Part shown: positions 29,069-37,972 of the stretch, piece by piece
How the letters are laid out: each line of letters opens with the position of its first letter
How positions within the stretch are numbered: the first letter of the stretch is position 1
NCBI GenBank assembly: GCA_016930485.1
Contig: JAFGGP010000011.1
Span: 1 to 51,195 of the forward strand
Source of the DNA: Candidatus Omnitrophota bacterium
Lineage (GTDB): Bacteria; Omnitrophota; Gorgyraeia; JAFGGP01
Length of the DNA: 51,195 bases
Direction: 5' to 3'
Notes under the pieces: model-generated
Databases searched by the model: none
What the model was told of the DNA's origin: nothing
The model's input: only the letters and a program-made list of their open reading frames with translations
Position numbers and translations under genes: made by a program

Positions 29069-29568
29069 TGAGGAATATTGTTCTGGCGGGATTCATGGGG
29101 ACCGGCAAGACCTGTGTCGGTAAGAAATTGGCCGGGAGGCTTGGGATAGAGTTTGTCGATTTAGACGATGTGATCGAGGCGCGGGAAGGCCGTCTGATTA
29201 CGCAGATTTTCGCCGAAAAGGGAGAGGCGTATTTCCGGGGTGTTGAGAAGGCCCTTGTCAGGGAGTTTTCGGAAAAGACCCCCTTTGTCATTGCAACGGG
29301 CGGCGGGGCGGTTGTTGATCAGGAAAATCTCCGGCTCTTAAAAAAGTCGGGTGTCGTCATCCTCCTCGAGGCGGATATCGAGACGATACTCGAAAGGACC
29401 CATGGCCAGACCCACAGGCCGCTTCTTATGGTGGCTGACCCGAAAGGGCGCATCAAGGAGCTTTTAGAGGCGCGGGCCCCGTTTTATAAAAAAGCGGATT
29501 ATGCTATCGATACCACCTCTTTGAATGTCGATGAGGTCGTCGAGAGGATACTTTCGCTTGTTTCATAG
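29068..29568 (+). CDS. aroK: Shikimate kinase
   Basis: IVLAGFMGTGKTCVGKKLA; FVDLDDVIEAREG; ATGGGAVV. Confidence 0.95.
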   Translation: MRNIVLAGFMGTGKTCVGKKLAGRLGIEFVDLDDVIEAREGRLITQIFAEKGEAYFRGVEKALVREFSEKTPFVIATGGGAVVDQENLRLLKKSGVVILLEADIETILERTHGQTHRPLLMVADPKGRIKELLEARAPFYKKADYAIDTTSLNVDEVVERILSLVS

Positions 29569-29572
29569 CAAC

Positions 29573-30712
29573 ATGACACAACGCAGTCTATCTGATTCCG
29601 AGGCCCTGATCGGGCTCAATATGGTTCCGGGTATTGGTGCGCTCCGGCTGAAAAAATGCATTGAAGCGGGCATTCATCCGGCCGATATTTTTTCCGTGTC
29701 TGAAAAGGCCCTTTCTTCAATCGACGGCATCGGAGGGGAGATCGCGTCACACATAAGAGAGTTAAAGAAAAACGGTCTCCTCGAAAGGGAACTGGAGGCC
29801 ATAGCCTCTTCGGGGATTTGTGTCCTGACGCTCTTTGATGAGGCCTATCCTTTTTTACTGCGGCAGATACCCGACCCGCCGTGTGTGCTGTATGTGGCGG
29901 GTGATACAGGCGCCTTGGCCCAGGCGGGCGTTGCCGTCGTCGGGTCCCGGCGGGCGACTTTCTACGGCCTTGAACAGGCCAGCCGCATCGCTGCGCAGCT
30001 TGCCCGGCTGAGTATTGTGGTGGTATCGGGACTGGCCAGGGGTATTGACACTGCCTCTCATGAGGGGGCGCTGGGTGCAGGCGGCAGGACCGTTGCCGTA
30101 CTGGGAAGCGGGTTGAACAGGGTGTATCCTGATGAGAATAGGGGGCTTGCCCGGCGCATAGAGAGAGAGGGCGCCGTTATCTCGGAGTTGCCGCTCGACT
30201 ACGAGCCGCTCCCGTTTAACTTTCCCCGGCGCAATAGAATTATCAGCGGTCTCTCGAAGGCGGTGATAGTGGTGGAAGCATCCCGCAGGAGTGGGGCGCT
30301 TCTGACGGCCTCGTGTGCGCTGGATCAGGGGAGGGAGGTATTTGCCGTGCCGGGCCAGGTTACCTCGCCGAACTCCGAAGGCACCAATGCACTGATTAAG
30401 GAAGGGGCGAGGCTTTTTACCGATATCTCCGACATGCTATCCGAATTGGGCAGCGCCCTTTCGGTGGGCCCGGAACACAGCACAGAGGACACAGCGGGAC
30501 GGTCGCGTTCACAGAATGCCGTGCCTATCTCGCTCACGGATGAGGAGGACACGGTGTACAGGTTGCTGTCGTCCCGGCCGGCTGACTTCGATTCCCTGCT
30601 CCAACAGAGCGGGTTGTGTATGCGGGACCTGATGTACTTATTGCTGCAGCTTCAGGTAAAACATCTAATCAGAGAACTTCCAGGAAAACGGTTTGCGAGG
30701 GAGATTTTTTAG
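29573..30712 (+). CDS. dprA: DNA processing protein DprA
   Basis: VAVVGSRRATFYG; VSGLARGIDTASHEGAL; GQVTSPNSEGTNALIKEGA; ATG 29573. Confidence 0.94.
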   Translation: MTQRSLSDSEALIGLNMVPGIGALRLKKCIEAGIHPADIFSVSEKALSSIDGIGGEIASHIRELKKNGLLERELEAIASSGICVLTLFDEAYPFLLRQIPDPPCVLYVAGDTGALAQAGVAVVGSRRATFYGLEQASRIAAQLARLSIVVVSGLARGIDTASHEGALGAGGRTVAVLGSGLNRVYPDENRGLARRIEREGAVISELPLDYEPLPFNFPRRNRIISGLSKAVIVVEASRRSGALLTASCALDQGREVFAVPGQVTSPNSEGTNALIKEGARLFTDISDMLSELGSALSVGPEHSTEDTAGRSRSQNAVPISLTDEEDTVYRLLSSRPADFDSLLQQSGLCMRDLMYLLLQLQVKHLIRELPGKRFAREIF

Positions 30713-30714
30713 CA

Positions 30715-32697
30715 ATGAAGAGATCTGTTGTCGTAGTCGAATCGCCGGCCAAGGCGCGCACTATTAATAAATTTCTCGGGAAAAATTACATTGTTAAGTC
30801 CTGCATGGGACATATCGTTGATTTGCCGCCGCATGAGATGGGGGTTGATGTCGATGATGACTTTAAGGCAAAATATCAGATTATCCCCGGTCGCAAAAAG
30901 CTGGTGAGTGAATTAAAGAAGGCGGTGAAGGAAGCAGAGAATCTCTATCTTGCCCAGGACCCTGACCGGGAAGGGGAGGCTATCAGTTGGCACGTATCAA
31001 ATCTGGTGGGCAAGGGGAAGGAGATATTCAGGGTCACTTTTCATGAAATTACCCGCAGCGCCATAGAGGCTGCTTTTAAGAAACCGGGGTCGATCGACAT
31101 TAAAAAGGTCAATGCCCAGCAGGCGCGGCGCATCCTGGACAGGCTGGTGGGCTATAACCTGAGCCCGCTTCTGTGGAGGAAGGTTGGCAGGGGGCTTTCG
31201 GCGGGCAGGGTTCAGTCCGTTGCCCTCAGGCTGATCGTAGAACGGGAAAGAGAGATCGAGGCCTTTGTCCCGGAGGAGTACTGGGAAATTGCCGCTGAGC
31301 TGGAGAAGAAAGCCAAGGTACCCGAAGGGGTTTCCGCCCGGTTCGTTGCCAAACTGGAGAAGAAGAATAACGAAAAGATCCGCATCCCGGACGAGCGCCA
31401 GGCCCATCAGATTATCGACGAACTCTCCAACGAGCAGTTCATCGTGGAGAAAATCGAGAATAAAAAGCGCACCAAAAACCCCGCCCCACCCTTCATTACC
31501 AGCACCCTGCAGCAGGAGGCATTTAATAAACTGCGGTTTCCTGCGGAGAAAACCATGCGCACGGCCCAGGCCCTCTATGAAGGGCTTGAGATAGGCGAGG
31601 AGGGAAGCGTCGGTTTGATTACCTACATGCGAACCGACTCGGTCAGGGTCTCTACTCAGGCGCAGAAGGACGCGCGCGACTATATTCTCGGGACATTCGG
31701 AAAAACCTATCTTCCGCCCTCTGCCCGCGCGTATCGCTCCCGTAAAGGAGCACAAGAGGCGCACGAGGCCATCAGGCCGACGGCCTCCCATCGGGAACCG
31801 GACAAGATTAAGCAGTATCTGACCTCCGATCAGTATAAGCTGTACAATTTAATATGGAAACGTTTTATTGCCTCACAGATGAAATCGGCCCTGTATAATG
31901 TGACTACTGTTGATATTAAGGCCGGCAACTATACGTTTCGGGCGGCAGGGTCGGTGTTGCTTTTTGACGGGTTTATGAGGCTCTATAGGACGGATGAGGC
32001 AGAAAACGGTTTAAGCATCCCGCCACTTTCCAAAAAAGAAGAACTGCAGCTTCTTAATTTGATTCCGTCCCAGCATTTCACCAAGCCTCCTGCGCGGTAT
32101 ACGGACGCCTCGTTAGTTAAGGCGCTCGAACAAAAGGGTATCGGCCGGCCCAGTACCTATGCGCCCATCATCCATACGATTGTCCAGCGCGACTACATCA
32201 GAAGACAAGGGGGCGTTTTAATACCCACCGAATTAGGCAAGGTTGTCATCGACCTTCTAATCGTACATTTTCCGAAGTTACTTAACGTCAAATTTACCGC
32301 TTCGCTGGAAGAACAACTGGATAAGATTGAAGAGGGTACGGAGGAATGGATACCCATGCTCCGTCATTTTTATTCTTCCTTTGAGGAAAATCTGCAAAAG
32401 GCGAATGTGGAGATGCAGAATATTAAGAAGGTGGCGGTCGAAACCGATGAGGTCTGCAGCGAGTGCGGCAGCCCCATGGTAATCAAGTGGTCGAGGAGAG
32501 GCCGCTTTCTAAGCTGTTCGGCTTTTCCCAAATGCAGATTCGCCAAACCCCTCACCACCGGGGTTAATTGCCCCCAGGACGCATGCGATGGCAAGTTAAT
32601 CGAACGACGGAATAGACGGGGTAAGATGTTTTACGGTTGCAGCAACTATCCGAAATGCACGTATATTGCCAATAAGTTGCCTCAAGAGTCTGCCTAA
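30715..32697 (+). CDS. topA: DNA topoisomerase I
   Basis: VVVESPAKARTINKFLGKNYIVKSCMGHI; GLITYMRTDSVRVS; two C-terminal zinc ribbons; ATG 30715. Confidence 0.96.
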   Translation: MKRSVVVVESPAKARTINKFLGKNYIVKSCMGHIVDLPPHEMGVDVDDDFKAKYQIIPGRKKLVSELKKAVKEAENLYLAQDPDREGEAISWHVSNLVGKGKEIFRVTFHEITRSAIEAAFKKPGSIDIKKVNAQQARRILDRLVGYNLSPLLWRKVGRGLSAGRVQSVALRLIVEREREIEAFVPEEYWEIAAELEKKAKVPEGVSARFVAKLEKKNNEKIRIPDERQAHQIIDELSNEQFIVEKIENKKRTKNPAPPFITSTLQQEAFNKLRFPAEKTMRTAQALYEGLEIGEEGSVGLITYMRTDSVRVSTQAQKDARDYILGTFGKTYLPPSARAYRSRKGAQEAHEAIRPTASHREPDKIKQYLTSDQYKLYNLIWKRFIASQMKSALYNVTTVDIKAGNYTFRAAGSVLLFDGFMRLYRTDEAENGLSIPPLSKKEELQLLNLIPSQHFTKPPARYTDASLVKALEQKGIGRPSTYAPIIHTIVQRDYIRRQGGVLIPTELGKVVIDLLIVHFPKLLNVKFTASLEEQLDKIEEGTEEWIPMLRHFYSSFEENLQKANVEMQNIKKVAVETDEVCSECGSPMVIKWSRRGRFLSCSAFPKCRFAKPLTTGVNCPQDACDGKLIERRNRRGKMFYGCSNYPKCTYIANKLPQESA

Positions 32698-32714
32698 CCA
32701 TTGTCTTGTCTCTA

Positions 32715-33599
32715 ATGCTCATAGAACAATTTCAGCGGTACATAGATAGGTTCATCAGGTATCTTCAGGTCGAGAAGAACGCCTCGTCCCACACCGTCCT
32801 TAATTACGCGACAGACCTCACGAGTTTTCTGCAGTTTTTGGAGACCCTTCCTCAGGTAAAAGAGGTTGACGGGTTGATTCTCAGACGGTTTCTGGCGCAT
32901 CTGAAAGAACGCCAGTTTGCCAAGACGACAATCGCGCGCAAGCTGGCCGCCCTCAGGAGTTTCTTTAAATTTCTGTATGCCGAGGGTTTCATCAAAAAGA
33001 ATCCTGCTACGAGCGTATGGACACCGAAGCTCGATAAGAAACTCCCTGTTTTCTTAAATGTGTCCGAGGTGGAATCGCTGCTCACCTGCCCTGACATAAC
33101 TACCGAACAGGGGCTGCGGGACAGCGCGATTCTTGAAACCCTTTACAGCACGGGGGTACGGGTGGGGGAGCTGGTTGGTATTAATTATGAGGATGTTGAT
33201 TTTATCGGCGAGGTTATTAAGGTGCGAGGCAAGGGGCGCAAGGAGCGTCTTGTGCCGGTCGGCACCAAAGCAATACAGGCCATACGTCGATACGTTAAGA
33301 AAAGGGCCACCGCTGCCTCGCGGGAACCGCTGTTTGTCAACAGAGGCAATAAACGGCTTTCCGACAGACAGGTCAGGAGAGTCGTCGATAAGTATATTAA
33401 GATGGCGTCTGTACAGCATCATGTATCACCGCACACCCTTCGTCATTCATTCGCGACACACCTCCTTGACCGCGGCGCTGACCTGCGTTCTGTTCAGGAG
33501 CTCCTCGGCCATAAAAATCTTTCGACGACACAGATTTATACGCACGTCAGTGCGGAACGTCTTAAAAAGGTATATGAGAAGGCCCATCCACGGGCCTAA
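32715..33599 (+). CDS. Tyrosine recombinase, XerC/XerD family
   Basis: N-terminal SAM-like domain; STGVRVGELVGI; HTLRHSFATHLLDRGADLRSVQELLGHKNLSTTQIYTHV. Confidence 0.93.
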   Translation: MLIEQFQRYIDRFIRYLQVEKNASSHTVLNYATDLTSFLQFLETLPQVKEVDGLILRRFLAHLKERQFAKTTIARKLAALRSFFKFLYAEGFIKKNPATSVWTPKLDKKLPVFLNVSEVESLLTCPDITTEQGLRDSAILETLYSTGVRVGELVGINYEDVDFIGEVIKVRGKGRKERLVPVGTKAIQAIRRYVKKRATAASREPLFVNRGNKRLSDRQVRRVVDKYIKMASVQHHVSPHTLRHSFATHLLDRGADLRSVQELLGHKNLSTTQIYTHVSAERLKKVYEKAHPRA

Positions 33600-33608
33600 C
33601 GAATAAGC

Positions 33609-33672
33609 TTTCAGTCGTCAGCCCTCAGCCATCAGCTGCTGAGAGCTGAAAGCTGAGAGCTGAAAGCTAAAA
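33609..33672. repeat. TCAGC/GCTGA palindromic heptad array abutting the waaA start
   Basis: TTTCAGT CGTCAGC CCTCAGC CATCAGC - T - GCTGAGA GCTGAAA GCTGAGA GCTGAAA GCTAAAA; ATG at 33674. Confidence 0.9.
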
Positions 33673-33673
33673 A

Positions 33674-34972
33674 ATGTCACTTTTGGTTAATATACTCTAC
33701 GATATAGTCTGCGTACTCCTTTCGCTCTTCTATATCCCGTATGCGCTTTTTCGAAAAAAGCTCCATAGAGATCTGTGGAGGAGGCTCGGCTATCTTCCCG
33801 GTACGGTAGTGGCTGATAGGCGTAAAAAAATATGGATCCATAGCTGCAGCGTGGGAGAAACAAAATCCATAGGGACCCTCTTTACGCTTCTCAAGGGGGC
33901 CTTTCCGGACAGGGCGTTTCTCATTTCGACAATTACCCCTACCGGCAATACAGTAGCCCGCGAGATTGCCGGTGAGGCCGCAACGGTCTTCTACCTCCCG
34001 ATCGACCTCTTTGTCTTGACCGAACGGGTTGTCCGGAGCATTAAACCGGAATTATTTATTCTGGTAGAGACCGAATTATGGCCTAATCTACTGGGTTCAC
34101 TGAGACGTTCCGGCAGCAGGATTATTGCGGTGAACGGCAGAATTTCCAAAAAGTCATTTGCCGGTTACCGGCTGGTCCGTTTTCTTTTTAAGAGGATTTT
34201 TTCATACGTTGATACTTTTTGCGTACAGAGCGCAACCGATAAAGAGCGCCTTAAGAATCTCGGCGTTTCAGAATCCAGTATTATGATGACAGGAAACATG
34301 AAGTTTGATATGACACTCTCTTTGCTGAGCGAAGATAAGAGGCGGCTTTTTCAAACACTTTTTCCGCCCGCAGCCAACAGGCATATCATCGTTGCGGCCA
34401 GTACGCATTTTCCGGAGGAGGGGCAGATTATGAAGGTGTACAAAAAGCTGCAAGAAGAGCGTCCTTCTCTGGTATTGTGTATTGCGCCGCGGCATCCGGA
34501 GCGCGCAGCCGATGTTGCGCGCCAGGGCCGGGAGATGGGCCTCGGTCCGTTATTTATCAGCCGGCTCAAACAGGACCCCGCGTATTATACAGAGGAGTCT
34601 GACGGTCCAAGGGTTTACATACTGGATAGCGTTGGTGAGCTCATGTATCTCTATGAGATGGCCTCTCTGGTTATCATAGGGGGGTCGTTTGTGCCGTGCG
34701 GCGGGCACAATCCCATAGAACCCGGCTCGCTGGAGAAGCCTGTCATTGTCGGTCCTCACATGGAAAACTTTCGGGATATCTTTGAGCTTTTTATGCAGTG
34801 CGGCGGCATACGGCAGGCGCAGACGATCGCTGATTTAGAGATGGAGATCCGTCATATCTTAGGCAATGCCTTGCTAAAAGATTCTCTCGGCAAGAACGCC
34901 AGCCGCGTCGTACGCGCAAACAGAGGGGCCTCCTACCGTATTGCCTCGTTTATCGGAGAGAAGATAGGATGA
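33674..34972 (+). CDS. waaA: 3-deoxy-D-manno-octulosonic acid transferase
   Basis: KKIWIHSCSVGETKSIGTL; STITPTGNTVA; GGSFVPCGGHNPIEPGSLEKPVIVGPHMENF. Confidence 0.95.
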   Translation: MSLLVNILYDIVCVLLSLFYIPYALFRKKLHRDLWRRLGYLPGTVVADRRKKIWIHSCSVGETKSIGTLFTLLKGAFPDRAFLISTITPTGNTVAREIAGEAATVFYLPIDLFVLTERVVRSIKPELFILVETELWPNLLGSLRRSGSRIIAVNGRISKKSFAGYRLVRFLFKRIFSYVDTFCVQSATDKERLKNLGVSESSIMMTGNMKFDMTLSLLSEDKRRLFQTLFPPAANRHIIVAASTHFPEEGQIMKVYKKLQEERPSLVLCIAPRHPERAADVARQGREMGLGPLFISRLKQDPAYYTEESDGPRVYILDSVGELMYLYEMASLVIIGGSFVPCGGHNPIEPGSLEKPVIVGPHMENFRDIFELFMQCGGIRQAQTIADLEMEIRHILGNALLKDSLGKNASRVVRANRGASYRIASFIGEKIG

Positions 34973-36048
34973 AGGACACCGAGAGGGTGTGCCGCTATTT
35001 TCTGAGTATATGGAGTTCCGGGCCGCAGGGGGCGCGGGAGAAGGCATTCTTTCTGATACTCATCTTTTTTTCTGTACTCTACGGGGCGTGTGTGCGTCTT
35101 ATCGTCTACTGTTACCGGAGACGCATCTTCAGAAAGCAGCATGCCCCCCTCAGGGTGATCGGGGTCGGAAATATTACCGTCGGCGGGACCGGTAAGACGC
35201 CGTTATGTGCGCTCTTATCAGAATACTGCTCGGCGGGAAGCAGGGTGCCTGTGATTGTCATGCGCGGACACGGCAATCCTGATTCGCGGGGGGGCATCTC
35301 GGACGAGTCCATCCTGCTTTCGCAAAAACTGCGGGCCCCTGTTCTGGTGAGCAAAAGGCGTCTCCCGGCGATTATGCGGGCATACAGGGAATACGGCAGC
35401 CGGTGTGTTATTCTCGATGATGCCTTTCAGCAGTGGGGCATCCGTAAGGATATCGAGATCGTCATTATTGATAGCCTTGCTCCTTTTGGCAACCGGAGAT
35501 TATTGCCGGCAGGACCGCTGCGGGAACCGATTGCGCATATCGCGCGCGCCGATATGGTACTTCTTTCGAATGCCCGGTTATGCGAGGTTCACGCGCTCAA
35601 GGAGCTGAGGCAAGAGGTTGCGCGGTATGTTGGAGAGGAGGCGATCTACGAGGTCAGTCACGTCCCGGTTTGTTTCCGAAATATACAGGACGCAACCGAG
35701 TTGCCGCCTTCGGGGCTGGAAGGAAAGAACGCACTGCTTTTCTGCGGCATCGGGAATCCCGTCTCTTTCGAAAAAACGGTTGCCTCGTTAGGGATCGCTG
35801 TAAGGAGAAGGCGTTATTTCAGCGACCATTACTGGTATACGCAAAAGGATCTTGATGATATCGCCACTGAGTGCGCAGACAAAGGTGTTTTCTGTGCTGT
35901 GACGACTGAAAAAGACGCTGTCAGATTACAGGGGCTTATAACGCGGGTGTTACCGTCTCCGTTGTATGTCATGAAGACCGCATTGGCGTTTCCCCCGGCC
36001 GACGGAGAGAGATTTTATGAAAGAATATCTCGTATGCTGGATGCTTAA
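34969..36048 (+). CDS. lpxK: Tetraacyldisaccharide 4'-kinase
   Basis: VIGVGNITVGGTGKTPLCALL; VILDDAFQQWGIRKDIEIVIID; VTTEKDAVRL. Confidence 0.94.
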   Translation: MKDTERVCRYFLSIWSSGPQGAREKAFFLILIFFSVLYGACVRLIVYCYRRRIFRKQHAPLRVIGVGNITVGGTGKTPLCALLSEYCSAGSRVPVIVMRGHGNPDSRGGISDESILLSQKLRAPVLVSKRRLPAIMRAYREYGSRCVILDDAFQQWGIRKDIEIVIIDSLAPFGNRRLLPAGPLREPIAHIARADMVLLSNARLCEVHALKELRQEVARYVGEEAIYEVSHVPVCFRNIQDATELPPSGLEGKNALLFCGIGNPVSFEKTVASLGIAVRRRRYFSDHYWYTQKDLDDIATECADKGVFCAVTTEKDAVRLQGLITRVLPSPLYVMKTALAFPPADGERFYERISRMLDA

Positions 36049-37972
36049 AACCCTTATGTTCTTTTTTTCTATCGTGCCGATCCGGTGCGCACTTGCCCTC
36101 GGATACTGCGGGGGATTAGTGGCATATCTAGTGAGTCCGCGGCGCTCGGCGATTGCGTACCGGAATCTGCGGCGCGCCCTTTCCGATACCATCCCGCCGG
36201 CCGCCTTACAAAAGATAGTGCGCAGAAGTTTTTGTCATTTAGGCATGAATGTCGCCGAAATCCTGAGTGTACGCAGAATTGATCAGAGGTACGTTGACAG
36301 GTATATTACCATTCATGGGTTAGAGCATCTGCAACAGGCCCGCGACCGCGCCGCCGGCACCATCATTCTGACGGCCCACTACGGTAACTGGGAACTCTCC
36401 TCTTTTATCGGTGGTATATTGGGATATGATATTAATGCCATTGCGCGTTTTCAGATGGGCGAACGGATAAACCAACTTTTGTCCGAGTACCGGCAGGAAA
36501 AGGGGGCCCGGATTATTGATAAAAAAGGGGCCCTGAGAAAGATGATTTCGATTGTCCGGGGCGGCGGCATCATGGGGGTGTTATTGGATCAGAATGCCGG
36601 TGCCGGAGGGATATATGCGGATTTTTTCGGGCGTCCGGCATCGGTGAGAAAAGAACCGCTTTTTATTGCCAGGAAGATATCGTGCACCGTTATCCCGGTT
36701 TTTCTGGAGAGGGTGAAAGGGCCGTATCACGAATTGTTTATTTATCCGCCGATAGACTATTCGAACGCACCGTCTCCTGCGGAGGCCGCCGAGCGGATAA
36801 TCAGAGAATTTCATTTTCTTTTGGAGAGACATATCCACAGAAGCCCTTCTCAGTGGCTCTGGGGTCATAATCGCTGGAAGGCGACGCCCCTGAGAGACGT
36901 CGTTATTCTTGACGATGGAAAAAGGGGACACAGCAATCAGTCGCAGGCCGTCGCGCGCATTGTAACAGACGTTTTTACCCGGCTCGGGAAAACGGTCCGG
37001 CAGAAAACCATATCGATCCGGTTTAAAGGCCGCGTTCGGCGTTTCGTTTTTGCGGTGCTATGGAGGCCTTTTTTCTGTTGTTGCCGGCTCCGTTTTGGTT
37101 TGGCTCAGTGGGCCCTTGCGCCTGAATCGTTTCAGGCATTTGTCGCGGCGGGAGCGGATGTGGTTATTTCAGCCGGCTCATCCCTTGGGCCTGTAAACGC
37201 TTTTCTTGCCAGGGAACATGCGGCACGTTCCATAGTGTGCATGCGCCCTCAGGGCATCGGTCTCACTCATTTTAGTGCGGTTATTTTACCGTGGCACGAC
37301 ACCCTTAAATTTTCACAACTTCCTGATAATATTGTTGTTACGAACGGTTCTTTACATGCAATTACCGCAGACTCCCTCCAACAGGCGGCCCACCGTCTCA
37401 GCAGGACTTTCTGTCTTTCATCCTCCGGCGATGTCAGGCGTATCGGTATTCTGATAGGAGGCGATACCCAGCGGTTTTCCCTAACAGCGCAATCGGTGAC
37501 GCATCTTTTTGACAGCCTTTTTGCAGTGGCCCCGCCGGCGCCGTGCCGCTTCCTCGTTACAACCTCACGGAGGACTTCGTCTGCAATCGAGGATTATCTG
37601 GAAAGACACATTGCCCGGCACCCTGCCTGCGAGTTGTTAATTATCGCTCATAAGGAAAATCCGGAAGACGCGGTATGCGGCATCCTCGGACTGAGCGACG
37701 TAATTGTAGTCACTCCTGACAGCATTTCCATGATTTCAGAATCTGCCAGTTCGGGGAAGCCGGTTATTGTGTATGCGCCGGAACGATTTGACAACCTTCC
37801 CCCGAAACATCGATTGGTCATTGACAAGTATAGAAAAGAGAATATCATCAAGCTGTGTTCCGCCAGCGAGATTACCGCTGCCGTGCGCGGAGTATTCGAA
37901 CAAAGGTGTTCTACCAGAAAACTTGAAGATGCCGGGCACGTCAGGCTGGCATTGGAACCTATCCTATCATGA
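36017..37972 (+). CDS. Fusion: LpxL/HtrB-type lipid A acyltransferase + ELM1-like domain
   Basis: LTAHYGNWELSS acyltransferase motif (aa 1-~295) then VVILDDGKRGHSNQSQAVA...VVTPDSISMISESASSGKPV (ELM1-like). Confidence 0.85.
   Translation: MKEYLVCWMLKTLMFFFSIVPIRCALALGYCGGLVAYLVSPRRSAIAYRNLRRALSDTIPPAALQKIVRRSFCHLGMNVAEILSVRRIDQRYVDRYITIHGLEHLQQARDRAAGTIILTAHYGNWELSSFIGGILGYDINAIARFQMGERINQLLSEYRQEKGARIIDKKGALRKMISIVRGGGIMGVLLDQNAGAGGIYADFFGRPASVRKEPLFIARKISCTVIPVFLERVKGPYHELFIYPPIDYSNAPSPAEAAERIIREFHFLLERHIHRSPSQWLWGHNRWKATPLRDVVILDDGKRGHSNQSQAVARIVTDVFTRLGKTVRQKTISIRFKGRVRRFVFAVLWRPFFCCCRLRFGLAQWALAPESFQAFVAAGADVVISAGSSLGPVNAFLAREHAARSIVCMRPQGIGLTHFSAVILPWHDTLKFSQLPDNIVVTNGSLHAITADSLQQAAHRLSRTFCLSSSGDVRRIGILIGGDTQRFSLTAQSVTHLFDSLFAVAPPAPCRFLVTTSRRTSSAIEDYLERHIARHPACELLIIAHKENPEDAVCGILGLSDVIVVTPDSISMISESASSGKPVIVYAPERFDNLPPKHRLVIDKYRKENIIKLCSASEITAAVRGVFEQRCSTRKLEDAGHVRLALEPILS

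Noticed and set aside
30997-31791. 264-aa minus-strand ORF
   Set aside because: Antisense to topA; composition typical of an opposite-strand shadow ORF.
32715-33599. Tyrosine recombinase as evidence of an integrated element
   Set aside because: Sequence and topA/dprA context fit a housekeeping Xer recombinase; no att sites or cargo seen.
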